Shown: positions 34,138 to 43,102 of the stretch, piece by piece
Position numbering within the stretch: the first letter of the stretch is position 1
Layout of the letters: each line of letters starts with the position of its first letter
Source of the DNA: Paenibacillus algorifonticola
GTDB lineage: Bacteria; Bacillota; Bacilli; Paenibacillales; Paenibacillaceae
Direction of reading: 5' to 3'
NCBI RefSeq assembly: GCF_000971975.1
Contig: NZ_LAQO01000002.1
Span: forward strand, 186,001 to 250,000
Length of the DNA: 64,000 nucleotides
The notes under the pieces: generated by a model
What the model was told of the DNA's origin: nothing
The model's input: the letters and a program-made list of their open reading frames with translations, nothing else
Database searches by the model: none
Position numbers and translations under genes: made by a program

Positions 34138-34578
34138 ATGGTATTTGAGAATCCATCACGCGAGGAAATTAAGCAGCTTCTTGAGCAAAGTGCTACTGTA
34201 GCGGTGGTCGGCTTGTCGGACAAGCCTGACCGCGTCTCCTATATGGTATCGCAGGCGATGCAGGCCAAAGGCTATCGCATCATTCCGGTTAATCCAGCTG
34301 TGAAAACGGCAGAAATTTTGGGTGAAACCCGCTACGAAACATTAAGTGATATTCCGTTTAAAGTAGACATCGTCAATGTGTTCAGACGCAGCGAGCATAC
34401 ACCTCCAGTAGCGGAGGAGGCTGTCGCCATTGGTGCGAAGATCCTATGGCTTCAGCTTGGCATAGCGAATGATGAAGCGGCGAGCATCGCTGAAGCAGGT
34501 GGATTGCAAGTTATTATGGACCGCTGTATTAAGGTAGAGGATTCAATTTTGCTGCCGCAAGGAAAATCCAAAACCTGA
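34138..34578 (+). CDS. CoA-binding protein (YccU/YneT type)
   Basis: 146 residues, single CoA-binding Rossmann domain: TVAVVGLSDKPDRVSYMVSQ, GYRIIPVNPAV, DIVNVFRRSEHTPPVAEEAV, LWLQLGI and a late DRCIKVE. It resembles the CoA-binding part of succinyl-CoA synthetase but has no catalytic domain; the role is unknown. GGAGGAG precedes the ATG, 49 bp after aroA, so it may be the third gene of that operon. Confidence 0.85.
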   Translation: MVFENPSREEIKQLLEQSATVAVVGLSDKPDRVSYMVSQAMQAKGYRIIPVNPAVKTAEILGETRYETLSDIPFKVDIVNVFRRSEHTPPVAEEAVAIGAKILWLQLGIANDEAASIAEAGGLQVIMDRCIKVEDSILLPQGKSKT

Positions 34579-34684
34579 CTGTAATAAAAAACCGATCGAC
34601 TAAACACAATAAGAAAGGCTTCACGGGGCGATGCAGCATTTCGTTCATGAAGACTTTCTTATTTAATGTCGAGGAGGACAACAC

Positions 34685-35296
34685 GTGAATCAAATGTCGC
34701 AACAGCCAGGATATTTCCAAGGGCAGCAAGGTCAACTGGGTCAACAAGGTCAATTTTCGAACAACTATCAGCCATCGGGCTTTGTGCAGTCACATTACCA
34801 AGGCCAACTAAGCCAACCAACCTTCAACCAGAACCCAAGCAGCATTGTGCAATCTCCAATTGGCGGTTATCAGGCGACGAATCAGCACAGCTACAGCTCT
34901 GCTGCATATTTGCCAAGCCATCAACAAAATGCGGGAATGACGCAGCATCAATATCAGCCGAGCAGCGGTTACCAATCGTACACGGCGCAGCATCAAGTTC
35001 CTAGCTATGCGTCGCACCAAAGCTCGGCTAATTACGGAACGAATCCGGTTATCTCGCACTTAGGCTATCAAGCGAGCCCGCAGCAGCATTATGCACAGTC
35101 CCATACAGGCTATGCTAACCAAAACTTCTCAAGTGGCGGCTATGCGGGTATGTCCAATAACCAAAACCAAACGCATGGCGGCATGCCCGTACAATCGGCG
35201 ACAGGACAAAATCCGGTGTACCACGCAACGAACGCTTATGCACAATCCGGTCCGGTCATTTCGCAATTGGGATGGCAGGCTGGCCAAAACCGCTAA
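34685..35296 (+). CDS. Low-complexity Gln/Ser/Tyr/Gly-rich protein with short repeats
   Basis: 203 residues, almost wholly Q, S, Y, N, G, H and A, with no signal peptide or hydrophobic segment. It opens QQPGYFQGQQGQLGQQGQF. A short motif recurs: NPVISHLGYQA near 125, GPVISQLGWQA near 190 and a weaker SIVQSPIGGYQA near 55. Such composition is seen in spore-coat proteins and prion-like, phase-separating proteins; which applies here is unknown. GTG start behind GAGGAGG, and a strong terminator follows. Confidence 0.65.
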   Translation: MNQMSQQPGYFQGQQGQLGQQGQFSNNYQPSGFVQSHYQGQLSQPTFNQNPSSIVQSPIGGYQATNQHSYSSAAYLPSHQQNAGMTQHQYQPSSGYQSYTAQHQVPSYASHQSSANYGTNPVISHLGYQASPQQHYAQSHTGYANQNFSSGGYAGMSNNQNQTHGGMPVQSATGQNPVYHATNAYAQSGPVISQLGWQAGQNR

Positions 35297-35363
35297 GGCA
35301 TAAACGCAAGGCTTAAGCTAAGCTCGCCGCTGTAACGCTATATTAGGAAGAATCATCAACTGG

Positions 35364-35393
35364 AGCGGGCCGAAAGGCCCGCTCTTCACTTTG
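35364..35393 (+). terminator. Terminator after the Q/S/Y-rich gene
   Basis: AGCGGGCC-GAAA-GGCCCGCT stem (35364-35383), then a short T-rich tail. Confidence 0.7.
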
Positions 35394-35458
35394 ACAAAAC
35401 GTACGGAAAGCCTTACCATCGAGAAAAAGACATTTTAATCAGCAAAGGGGGTACGAAA

Positions 35459-37345
35459 GTGAATATATTAGGAAGCCTGCAGCAGCTCGGAAGAGCATTT
35501 ATGCTGCCAATGATTGTGCTTCCAGCAGCAGCCATATTTTCGAGCCTCAGTCAATTGCCATGGGATTATATTGGACTGCCGCAGCTTACGCTTTATTTGC
35601 AGGCCGCAAGTCATGCCATTTTTACTTACCTTCCATATTTGTTTGCGGTAGGCATTGCGCTTGGAATGACAGGAAATGCACTTGCAGCTGCTTTATCGGC
35701 ACTCGGCGGGATGTTCATTTATGTAGGCATTACGCAGACGGCTGTGCCGGAAATTGAACCGACGGTGTTTATTGGAACGTTGATGGGCATCATCTCAGGC
35801 TTTAGTTATGAACGATTTAAAAATTTGCGTTTGCCTGAATACATACAGTTTTTCGGAGGGCCGCGGTTTGTACCGCTGTTTGTCAGCTTTATATCGGTCT
35901 TATTTTCCATATTTATGATTGGACTTACGCCATATATTGAACGCATGCTTGAAGAGCTTGGCAACATAGTAGCTTCAGGAGGCGGGTTTGGTGTTTTTCT
36001 TTATGGGTTTGTTCATCGGATTTTGGTCGTGTTTGGTCTGCATCATCTGGTCAGCCATGTTTTCTGGTTCCAGATAGGCGGTTATACGATGGCGGATGGG
36101 GCAACCGTATATGGCGATTTGCCGCGGTTTTTCGCTGGCGATCCAACAGCAGGCGTGTTCATGGCGGGGATGTACCCGACGATGATGTTTGCACTGCCCG
36201 CCATCGCGCTTGCCATTATTCATGAGGCGAGGGAGGATCTTAAGCCTAAAATCCGCAAAACGTTTATGTACGCGGCGCTGGCATCCTTTTTGACCGGTGT
36301 GACCGAGCCTGTGGAATTTGCATTTCTATTCGTTGCGCCTTATTTGTTCGTCGTTCATGCGCTGCTGTCGGGCGTCATTATGTGGGTGACGTATGAGTTG
36401 GGCATTCGCCATGGCTTTTCTTTCTCGGGCGGAGCGATTGATTTTATCGTCAACGAGCATTTGGCTACGCGCGGCTGGCTGCTCATCCCAATCGGGATTG
36501 TGGTCGGACTCATTTATTATTTTTTGTTCCGCTGGGCGATCGACCGGTTTCAAATTCCGACCCCTGGACGCGAGGAAGGCTCGCATCTCGATGAGTGGGC
36601 TGGCGATATTCCGCAGCGTGCGCCGCTTATTTTACAGGCGATTGGCGGTAAGGACAACATTGTGAAAATGGAGTCCTGCATTACTCGGCTGCGGTTGAAA
36701 GTGGCAAATGAGAAGCAGCTTGATATCGCAGCGCTGCGTAACTTGGGAGCAGCCGGTGTCATTCGGCTTGGAGGCGGCAATGTGCAGGTCGTCTTCGGCA
36801 CCTATTCGGAGCTGATTCGCGGTGAAATTTTGAATACGATTCAGCGGGATCAGGAGCAGGTGCTGTTCAGCTCGCCGATGCAAGGGAAAATGATTGCGCT
36901 CAGCGAAGTGCCCGATCCGATTTTTTCCGGCAAGCTGGTTGGCGACGGGGTTGCTTTTATACCGGATAAAGGGGAGCTCGTTTCACCTGTCAAAGGTGAA
37001 GTTATTCATATATATCCGACGATGCATGCGATTGGCATTCGAACGCCGGAAGGGCTTGAGGTGCTGCTTCATATCGGCATTGACACGTCTCTGCTTGGCG
37101 GCAAAGGTTATTTCAAGGCTGCTGTCAAAGAAGGAGATAAGGTGCTTCCAGGCGACTTGCTCATCCGCTTTAATTTGCAGCAGGTTCGCAAGGAAAGCAA
37201 ATCGCTGGCGACTCCGATGGTAATTACAAATTCGGATCTCGTGCGTTCATGGCGATTTGCGCCGTATAAAACCGTTAAAAAAGGACAATCTTCCGTGATG
37301 TCGGTTGTGCTTAAAGAGATACAAGTTGGAGGGGAAAGGCCATGA
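35459..37345 (+). CDS. PTS transporter EIICBA, glucose/N-acetylglucosamine family
   Basis: 628 residues with all three PTS domains in order C-B-A. EIIC (1-360) has about ten membrane segments with VFGLHHLVSHVFW and FLTGVTEPVEFAF. EIIB (about 385-460) has the phospho-Cys in MESCITRLRL (residue 407). EIIA (about 470-620) has the phospho-His in EVLLHIGIDTS (residue 538). It imports and phosphorylates a hexose such as glucose or GlcNAc. GTG start behind AAAGGGGG. Its stop overlaps ptsI by 4 bp, so one operon. Confidence 0.9.
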   Translation: MNILGSLQQLGRAFMLPMIVLPAAAIFSSLSQLPWDYIGLPQLTLYLQAASHAIFTYLPYLFAVGIALGMTGNALAAALSALGGMFIYVGITQTAVPEIEPTVFIGTLMGIISGFSYERFKNLRLPEYIQFFGGPRFVPLFVSFISVLFSIFMIGLTPYIERMLEELGNIVASGGGFGVFLYGFVHRILVVFGLHHLVSHVFWFQIGGYTMADGATVYGDLPRFFAGDPTAGVFMAGMYPTMMFALPAIALAIIHEAREDLKPKIRKTFMYAALASFLTGVTEPVEFAFLFVAPYLFVVHALLSGVIMWVTYELGIRHGFSFSGGAIDFIVNEHLATRGWLLIPIGIVVGLIYYFLFRWAIDRFQIPTPGREEGSHLDEWAGDIPQRAPLILQAIGGKDNIVKMESCITRLRLKVANEKQLDIAALRNLGAAGVIRLGGGNVQVVFGTYSELIRGEILNTIQRDQEQVLFSSPMQGKMIALSEVPDPIFSGKLVGDGVAFIPDKGELVSPVKGEVIHIYPTMHAIGIRTPEGLEVLLHIGIDTSLLGGKGYFKAAVKEGDKVLPGDLLIRFNLQQVRKESKSLATPMVITNSDLVRSWRFAPYKTVKKGQSSVMSVVLKEIQVGGERP

Positions 37346-39093
37346 TACAAGGTATTGGAGCGTCAGCAGGCATAGCGATCGGAAAGTCATTCGTATTGCC
37401 CAGCTGGGAGTGGGAGCTGCCGGAGCAGCGCATCGATGTTGCTGATTTTGCCCGTGAGTTCGAGCGAGTATATGAAGGCATCCGAACGTCAAAATTCGAA
37501 ATCGAGCAAATGAAGGACGAGCTGCGGGAAGTGGTTGGTCCTTCGGAAACCCATATTTTTGACGCGCATCTTGCGATTTTGGACGACCCGGTGTTTATGA
37601 ATGAAATTCAAGGCATTATTAGCCGTCAATACAAGGCAGCAGAGGTAGCAGTCAAGGAAGCGATTGATCATTTTGTCACGATGTTTGATTTGCTGGATGA
37701 TGAATATATGAAGGAGCGTGCGCTCGATATAAAGGATGTCGGCAACCGGCTGCTCAAGCATTTGCTAGGCGTGCCTGAAATTAAGCTTCCGTCCAACACG
37801 AAGCCGTTTATTCTCGTCGCCAAGGAGCTTTCTCCTTCGCAGCTTGCCCATATTAATCCGCAAAATGTACTTGGCATCGTAACGCTGGCAGGAAGCACGA
37901 CTTCCCATTCCGCTATTATGGCGAGAGCGCTCGGCGTACCGCTCGTCGTTGGAGTGGAAGCGAAGCTGGAGGAACCGATTCAGACGGGCCAGATGATCGT
38001 GCTCGATGGCGGAGACGGCGTGATGTATGTGCAGCCGGAACAGGAAATTGTCGCGCTGTATTCGGCGAAGCAGCGGCAGCAGCAGGAGGCGAAAACCCGT
38101 CTGCGCGACATCGTTGATCATAAGTCGATGACGCCGGACGGCAAGCGGCTGGAGCTTGCGGCCAATATCAGCTCCTTCAAGGAGCTGGAAATTGCTTTAT
38201 CCAGCGGTGCGCATGGCGTCGGCTTGTTCCGCACCGAGTTTTTATATATGGACCGCAATCGTTTCCCGCTGGAGGAAGAGCAGTTCGAAGTATACCGCAG
38301 TGTAGCGGATAAGCTGGAAGGCAAGCCGCTGATTATCAGGACGCTTGATATTGGGGGTGACAAGCAGCTCGATTATTTTAATATCGCAGAGGAAGACAAT
38401 CCGTTTCTAGGCTATCGCGCCATCCGCATATCACTGGATCGCAAGGATCTGTTTAAAGTACAGCTTAGAGCGATATTGCGGGCAAGCCATTATGGACAGG
38501 TTAAGCTGATGTATCCGCTCATTTCTTCGGTTGAGGAGGTTCGTGCAGCAAATGCAGTATTAGCTGAGGCGAAGCAGGAGCTGGAGCAGGAGGGTCAGCC
38601 GTATAACCGGAATTTGCAGGTGGGTGTGATGATCGAGGTTCCGGCTGCGGTTATTATTGCCGATTTGCTTGCAGGAGAGGTCGATTTTTTCAGCATAGGG
38701 ACGAATGATTTGATACAGTTCACTCTTGCTGTAGACCGGATGAATGAGGAGATTTCGCATTTGTACGAGCCATTTCATCCCGCAGTGCTGCGGATGCTTA
38801 AGCTGACGATTGATGCGGCGCGCCGAAACGGCATTAAGGTGGGGGTTTGCGGAGAATTGGCTGGCGATGTCAAGGCGCTGCCAATATGGCTGAGCCTCGA
38901 TGTCGATGAGCTTAGTATTTCATCGCATTCGCTGCTGCAGGTGAAAGAGCGGCTGCTCCGCACAAGGCAGGAAGACAGCCTCTTGCTGCTGCCGAAGCTG
39001 CTGGAATGCCGCACGAGTGCGGACATTCATGAGCTGCTAGGGCGGTTTATGGATGAAAATGATGCCAGAAGGCAAAGCGCCTCTATTTCTTAG
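37342..39093 (+). CDS. ptsI: PTS enzyme I (PEP-protein phosphotransferase)
   Basis: 583 residues, usual length. The phosphohistidine is in GSTTSHSAIMARALG (His 189). The PEP-binding barrel has VGLFRTEFLYMDR, PLIIRTLDIGGDKQ, and the catalytic Cys in GVCGELAGD. It takes phosphate from PEP and passes it to HPr, which feeds EIIA of the upstream transporter. No ptsH is present here, so HPr comes from elsewhere in the genome. ATGA overlap with the EIICBA gene. Confidence 0.95.
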   Translation: MIQGIGASAGIAIGKSFVLPSWEWELPEQRIDVADFAREFERVYEGIRTSKFEIEQMKDELREVVGPSETHIFDAHLAILDDPVFMNEIQGIISRQYKAAEVAVKEAIDHFVTMFDLLDDEYMKERALDIKDVGNRLLKHLLGVPEIKLPSNTKPFILVAKELSPSQLAHINPQNVLGIVTLAGSTTSHSAIMARALGVPLVVGVEAKLEEPIQTGQMIVLDGGDGVMYVQPEQEIVALYSAKQRQQQEAKTRLRDIVDHKSMTPDGKRLELAANISSFKELEIALSSGAHGVGLFRTEFLYMDRNRFPLEEEQFEVYRSVADKLEGKPLIIRTLDIGGDKQLDYFNIAEEDNPFLGYRAIRISLDRKDLFKVQLRAILRASHYGQVKLMYPLISSVEEVRAANAVLAEAKQELEQEGQPYNRNLQVGVMIEVPAAVIIADLLAGEVDFFSIGTNDLIQFTLAVDRMNEEISHLYEPFHPAVLRMLKLTIDAARRNGIKVGVCGELAGDVKALPIWLSLDVDELSISSHSLLQVKERLLRTRQEDSLLLLPKLLECRTSADIHELLGRFMDENDARRQSASIS

Positions 39094-39620
39094 CCTTTGT
39101 ATTGCTCTAATGCGTCAACGAAAGCTTTGGCGTATGGCGGAAGATCTGGCGGACGTCTCGCAGAGATGAGGTTTCCGTCTACGACAACCGCCTCGTCAAA
39201 CCATTCGGCACCGGCATTTTCCATATCGTCGCGAATGCCTGGCGTGGAAGTGACTTTGCGTCCTTGCAATATTTTAGCGGAAATGAGCACCCAGCCCGCA
39301 TGGCAAATTTGGCCAATCGGCTTGCCAGCCGCGTCAAGCTCCTGTACAAGCTCAAGCACTTTAGGGTAGCGGCGGAGCTTGTCCGGCGCCCAGCCTCCAG
39401 GAACGAGCAGACCAACAATGTCGCTGCTGTTCACTTCATCAAAGCTGAGGTCGGCAATGGCTGGTACGCCATATTTTCCAATATGCTTCTTGCCCTTCTC
39501 AGGACCCGCATAAAGAACGGTAGCTCCCGCTTCGCGGACGCGATATACCGGATACCATAGCTCCAAATCTTCAAATTCATCATCTAGCAGGCAAATAACG
39601 GTTTTATTGTGTAATGACAC
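39090..39620 (-). CDS. DJ-1/PfpI family protein
   Basis: 176 residues. The nucleophile elbow GQICHAGWVLISA carries the Cys, with an upstream Glu in DDEFEDLELWYP, matching PfpI/YhbO-type proteins (glyoxalase or deglycase-like, or chaperone). The start is taken as GTG 39620 because GGAGGGG sits six bases upstream; the longer ATG at 39635 would make that site coding. It converges on ptsI with a 4-bp overlap of the two stops, leaving no room for a terminator between them. Confidence 0.85.
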   Translation of the reverse strand: MSLHNKTVICLLDDEFEDLELWYPVYRVREAGATVLYAGPEKGKKHIGKYGVPAIADLSFDEVNSSDIVGLLVPGGWAPDKLRRYPKVLELVQELDAAGKPIGQICHAGWVLISAKILQGRKVTSTPGIRDDMENAGAEWFDEAVVVDGNLISARRPPDLPPYAKAFVDALEQYKG

Positions 39621-39672
39621 TGATTTCCCCTCCATTTCATATTGTCTTACCTATTGTATCGAAGGAGAACTT

Positions 39673-40098
39673 ATGAAGCAAACAATAGCAAAGCGTACGG
39701 TGAGAGTGCTTCGCTGTATTCCAGCCGTATTCGGCATGGCAGCGATTTTTGCTGCATCAGCGACGACGGGCGAAGAGATGAATACGCTGCTGCCATTTTT
39801 TCAAAAGCTGTTCCCGCAAATGACGAGCTTTGATTGGGGACATTTTGCAGCTTATTTTATGCTTGCCGCCACCATCGATTTCGCTATCGGGGCGAAATCC
39901 GACCGTCTAGGCATCAAAGTGCTGATTGTGCTGTTGTGCGGCCTTTATGGCATTACCGACGAATTTCATCAATCTTTCGTAGGCGGCAGAATGCCGGATG
40001 CGGCTGACGTCCGCAATGACATGATTGGAGCGACAGTATGGGTTGCTCTGGTGGCACTGCCGCAAGTACGCCGATTATGGCGGCGCATCGCTCGGTAG
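39673..40098 (+). CDS. VanZ-family membrane protein
   Basis: 141 residues, four membrane segments. The VanZ signature is present: D-W-G-H-F-A-A-Y near 58 and a loop YGITDEFHQSFVGGRMPDAA DVRNDMIGA. VanZ-like proteins give low-level teicoplanin resistance in enterococci, but most have no known role. AAGGAG fixes the ATG at 39673. It diverges from the PfpI gene with 52 bp between starts, so promoters overlap. Confidence 0.85.
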   Translation: MKQTIAKRTVRVLRCIPAVFGMAAIFAASATTGEEMNTLLPFFQKLFPQMTSFDWGHFAAYFMLAATIDFAIGAKSDRLGIKVLIVLLCGLYGITDEFHQSFVGGRMPDAADVRNDMIGATVWVALVALPQVRRLWRRIAR

Positions 40099-40334
40099 TC
40101 CAGTTTACACAAATGATATAAATCAGAAAACAACAGGCCGAAAGTCAAAGCTTTCTTGTAGTGTCGGCCAACGCTCTAATTCTTAATTAATCATTCCATT
40201 TTAATAGTAAAAATTACATAAGGCTGAAAGCAGGAGTTTTCGCGAAAAAGGTCGAATATTTTACGCATCTCAAATTATGAGCATAAACGGAGATGAAGGG
40301 CGGTACAGCCGTCCGCGTGAAGGAGTGGACCAAC

Positions 40335-40748
40335 TTGGAAAAGCGGTGTCATTGTGGTGACATCATGAAGATGAAGCTGCGTACCGTCATTTATTCTGGG
40401 AAAGTGGAAATAGACAATGTGCCTATATATTCCTGTGTGGCCTGCAGTCGAAGCGAAGTGTTTCCAGAAGTGAAGCCCGATTTGACTGGTCTGATTGCTC
40501 AGCTGGGAGCGGAACCGTCGAAGCAGACGTTTTTTTTCGATGAATGCAATGAATGGGCAAGCTTGCTCGTTACTGCTAGAAACACGAAGAAGCAATCCGA
40601 TCCCGCCGCGGTGGAACGGCTTATTCAAGAGCGCATTGATGCGCTGCTGGACCTGCTGCTGCTTGCTCAAGGGCTTGAGGATCAAGGATGGATAGCGGAC
40701 ATTACGAAGCGGCTGGGCCAAATCAGCCGACCAACAAGACATACATAA
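40335..40748 (+). CDS. YgiT-type zinc-finger domain protein
   Basis: 137 residues. The N-terminal zinc finger has CHCG (C-x-C) and YSCVACSRSEVF (CxxC), the YgiT/MqsA-type four-cysteine arrangement, followed by a helical C-terminus (AVERLIQERIDALLDLLLLA). I take TTG at 40335 as the start because AAGGAGT lies eight bases before it; the earlier ATG at 40293 has no site. No helix-turn-helix or partner toxin gene is evident, so the toxin-antitoxin role of MqsA is not supported. Confidence 0.65.
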   Translation: MEKRCHCGDIMKMKLRTVIYSGKVEIDNVPIYSCVACSRSEVFPEVKPDLTGLIAQLGAEPSKQTFFFDECNEWASLLVTARNTKKQSDPAAVERLIQERIDALLDLLLLAQGLEDQGWIADITKRLGQISRPTRHT

Positions 40749-40898
40749 TGCAATAAAACGATGAGTTTGCGAGTAGATGCTTGTTCGAAAATGAAAGCGC
40801 CCCTGCGCTGACATTGCGAAAAGTAATATTTTGTCGTATGATTATTCTATTGTGCAGTGGGCGAAAGTAAAAAATCTGAGATAATGGAGAGAAGGACC

Positions 40899-41903
40899 TT
40901 GACGGTAACCATTTATGATGTAGCAAGAGAAGCAGGAGTATCTATGGCTACGGTTTCCCGGGTTGTCAATAACAATCCGAATGTGAAACCCGCAACCCGC
41001 AAGAAGGTTTACGAGGCCATTGAGCGTCTGGGATACCGTCCTAATGCGGTAGCTAGGGGCCTTGCAAGCAAGAAAACAACGACTGTTGGTGTCGTAATTC
41101 CCGATATTTCCAACGCTATTTTTGCGGAAGTGGCACGGGGCATTGAAGACATTGCGAATATGTATCACTATAATATTATTTTGTGTAATGCGGATAAGAA
41201 GAAGGACAAAGAAATTCGCGTTATTAACACGCTGCTAGAGAAGCAGGTTGACGGATTGCTCTTTATGGGCGGGGCTGTAACGGAAGAGCATATGCAGGCG
41301 TTCAAAACAACGAATGTCCCTATCGTATTATGCGCAACGACTGATGAGAACGGTGAAATTCCTTCCGTTGATATTAATCATGAGGAAGCGGCTTTTGACG
41401 CGGTAAACAAATTGCTGGAGCAAGGCCACCGTCGCATTGCGATGATCAGTGGCACGTTGCAGGACCCTGCGAATGGCTACGCCCGTTTCCAAGGGTATAA
41501 GCGGGCGCTGGAGTCAGCTGGCATTGCTTATGATGATACGCTTGTTCGTATCGGCAATTACCGTTATGAATCTGGTATCGATGCCATGAAATATTTTATT
41601 GAGCTGGACGAGCGTCCGACTGCGGTATTCTCGGCAACAGATGAGATGGCCATTGGTGCCATTCATATGATTCAAGACTCTGGTCTGAGCGTGCCAGGCG
41701 ATATTTCGGTTATTAGCGTAGATAACAGCCGTATGGCTTCGATGGTTCGTCCGCAATTGACAGCCGTTGCCCAGCCTATGTATGATATCGGAGCTGTATC
41801 GATGCGTCTGCTCACGAAGCTGATGAATAAAGAAAATGTAGATCACTCCAAAGTTATTTTGCCGCATGAAATGATCGTGCGCCAGTCTGTTGGAGGGGTA
41901 TAG
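40899..41903 (+). CDS. ccpA: Catabolite control protein A, LacI family
   Basis: 334 residues. The helix-turn-helix [20 protein letters not shown] and hinge [17 protein letters not shown] are nearly textbook CcpA, and the core keeps HPr-Ser-P contact residues in the first subdomain. Binds cre sites (WTGNAARCGNWWWCA) with HPr-Ser46-P to control carbon use. The start is TTG 40899 (after GAGAAGG), which gives the normal [13 protein letters not shown] opening. Five bases upstream of mtnN. A cre site exists near acsA at 55817 in this window. Confidence 0.93.
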   Translation: MTVTIYDVAREAGVSMATVSRVVNNNPNVKPATRKKVYEAIERLGYRPNAVARGLASKKTTTVGVVIPDISNAIFAEVARGIEDIANMYHYNIILCNADKKKDKEIRVINTLLEKQVDGLLFMGGAVTEEHMQAFKTTNVPIVLCATTDENGEIPSVDINHEEAAFDAVNKLLEQGHRRIAMISGTLQDPANGYARFQGYKRALESAGIAYDDTLVRIGNYRYESGIDAMKYFIELDERPTAVFSATDEMAIGAIHMIQDSGLSVPGDISVISVDNSRMASMVRPQLTAVAQPMYDIGAVSMRLLTKLMNKENVDHSKVILPHEMIVRQSVGGV

Positions 41904-41908
41904 GAAGC

Positions 41909-42607
41909 ATGACTTTTAACAAAATAGGCATCATTGGGGCGATGGTTGAAGAGATTGAGCTTCTCGGTCAACACGTCCAAGTAACCAAAGAAACCGTGAA
42001 GGCTGGCATCACTTATTACGAAGGCCAGTTTCATGGTAAGACTGTTATTTATTGCAAATCCGGTGTTGGCAAAGTCAACGCTGCTGTATGTACGCAAATT
42101 TTAATCGATTTGGGTGCGGATTGCGTGCTGTTTACCGGCGTTGCCGGAGCTATTGATCTAAGCCTGAATATTGGTGATATTGTCGTGTCCACAAGCTGTG
42201 TTCAGCATGATATGGATTGCTCGCCGCTAGGCTTCGCACGCGGTGAAATTCCATTCCATGTGCGTTCGGAATTCGTGGCGGATGAGCGGCTAGTCCAGCT
42301 GGCAGTTGATTCGAGCAATCGCTTGTTCGAAGGACGCAGCTTGAAAGGCATCGTGTTATCCGGTGACCAATTTATTGCGAGCCGCGAGACGGTTGCGCTG
42401 CTGCGTGAAACGATGAATGGTGCTTGCGCGGAAATGGAAGGCGCTTCGGTAGCCCATGTATGCGACATGAATGAGGTGCCATTCGTGGTCATCCGCTCGA
42501 TGTCGGACAAGGCTGACGGATCTGCGCATGTCAATTTCCCAGAATTCACGGTGAAAGCAGCGAACAACTCCTACGCAATCATTGACGACATGCTTCGACA
42601 TATGTAG
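41909..42607 (+). CDS. mtnN: 5'-methylthioadenosine/S-adenosylhomocysteine nucleosidase
   Basis: 232 residues: IGIIGAMVEEIELL, then FTGVAGAID, SGDQFIAS and the catalytic region CAEMEGASVAHVCD with VVIRSMSDKAD (catalytic Asp). It cleaves adenine from MTA and SAH in the methionine salvage/SAM recycling route. Five bases after the ccpA stop, so co-transcribed with it. A strong terminator follows, closing the housekeeping block before the LysW cluster. Confidence 0.95.
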   Translation: MTFNKIGIIGAMVEEIELLGQHVQVTKETVKAGITYYEGQFHGKTVIYCKSGVGKVNAAVCTQILIDLGADCVLFTGVAGAIDLSLNIGDIVVSTSCVQHDMDCSPLGFARGEIPFHVRSEFVADERLVQLAVDSSNRLFEGRSLKGIVLSGDQFIASRETVALLRETMNGACAEMEGASVAHVCDMNEVPFVVIRSMSDKADGSAHVNFPEFTVKAANNSYAIIDDMLRHM

Positions 42608-42622
42608 TTCATAAGAAGGTAT

Positions 42623-42660
42623 AAAACCGCCATCCGGGCACACGGATGGCGGTTTTTGTC
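42623..42660 (+). terminator. Terminator after ccpA-mtnN
   Basis: AAAACCGCCATCCG (42623-42636) pairs perfectly with CGGATGGCGGTTTT (42643-42656); T-run follows. Confidence 0.92.
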
Positions 42661-42916
42661 GTTGGAAAACGACGTTCAAAATAGGAAATAGATAGAAATA
42701 ATTATATTCCGATAGGAATTATCTATTTTAATTGACAACGATAGGAAAAGCATTGTACGATTCATCTTGCCACCAGCATTTTACTATTTTTGGTTAAATG
42801 AGGAGGAGAGAAGAAAAAGATAGAATAGAGCAGCGTCGAAACGGATTAAAAGACCGAATATTCTGAAAATAAAGCTGTGGGCAAAAATTAAACTTTAGGA
42901 TAGGTGGAGATAGGTA
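42661..42916 (+). promoter_or_regulatory. Control region of the LysW operon
   Basis: A dyad AAATAGATA...TATCTATTT, enclosing ATTCC/GGAAT, lies at about 42685-42728. Right after it is a sigma-A promoter, TTGACA at 42732-42737 and TACGAT at 42756-42761, spacing 18. The leader to the lysW ATG is about 150 nt, purine-rich and without a recognised riboswitch. The dyad abutting the -35 box is a possible operator. Confidence 0.6.
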
Positions 42917-43090
42917 ATGGCAGACGTTAGCTGTGTCGTATGCAAATCGGAAATTAGTGTGGAGTCTGATGCAATAAGCGGGGAAATCGTAGAATGCTCG
43001 TCATGCGGGCAAGAGCATGAGGTGCATGCTGTAAATAATAGCATTTCAGTGGCATTAGCTCCCGAGATTGAAGAAACTTGGGGCGAGTAG
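42917..43090 (+). CDS. lysW: LysW-type amino-group carrier protein
   Basis: 57 residues. Begins MADVSCVVCKSEISVE and ends APEIEETWGE. Two CxxC pairs (C6/C9 and C27/C30) form the LysW zinc finger, and the C-terminal EETWGE matches the EDWGE tail of LysW proteins. The terminal Glu gamma-carboxyl is the attachment point for the amino group of the substrate. The acidic body presents cargo to Lys/Arg-rich faces of LysX, LysZ, LysY and LysK. The ribosome binding site is GGTGGAG. It is the first gene of the operon, 13 bp before lysX. Without it the neighbouring genes would read as ordinary amino-acid biosynthesis. Confidence 0.93.
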   Translation: MADVSCVVCKSEISVESDAISGEIVECSSCGQEHEVHAVNNSISVALAPEIEETWGE

Positions 43091-43102
43091 AGGAGCCTGG
43101 AT

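Noticed and set aside
40136..40169. Hairpin GGCCGA/TCGGCC after the VanZ gene as a terminator
   Set aside because: Short outer stem with a large loop and no T-run; too weak to call.
42798..42866. 22-codon ORF in the LysW operon leader
   Set aside because: No ribosome binding site before its ATG and no amino-acid run suggesting attenuation.
42762..42916. Possible lysine or other riboswitch in the long LysW leader
   Set aside because: No match to any riboswitch consensus I know; the sequence is purine-rich and poorly structured.
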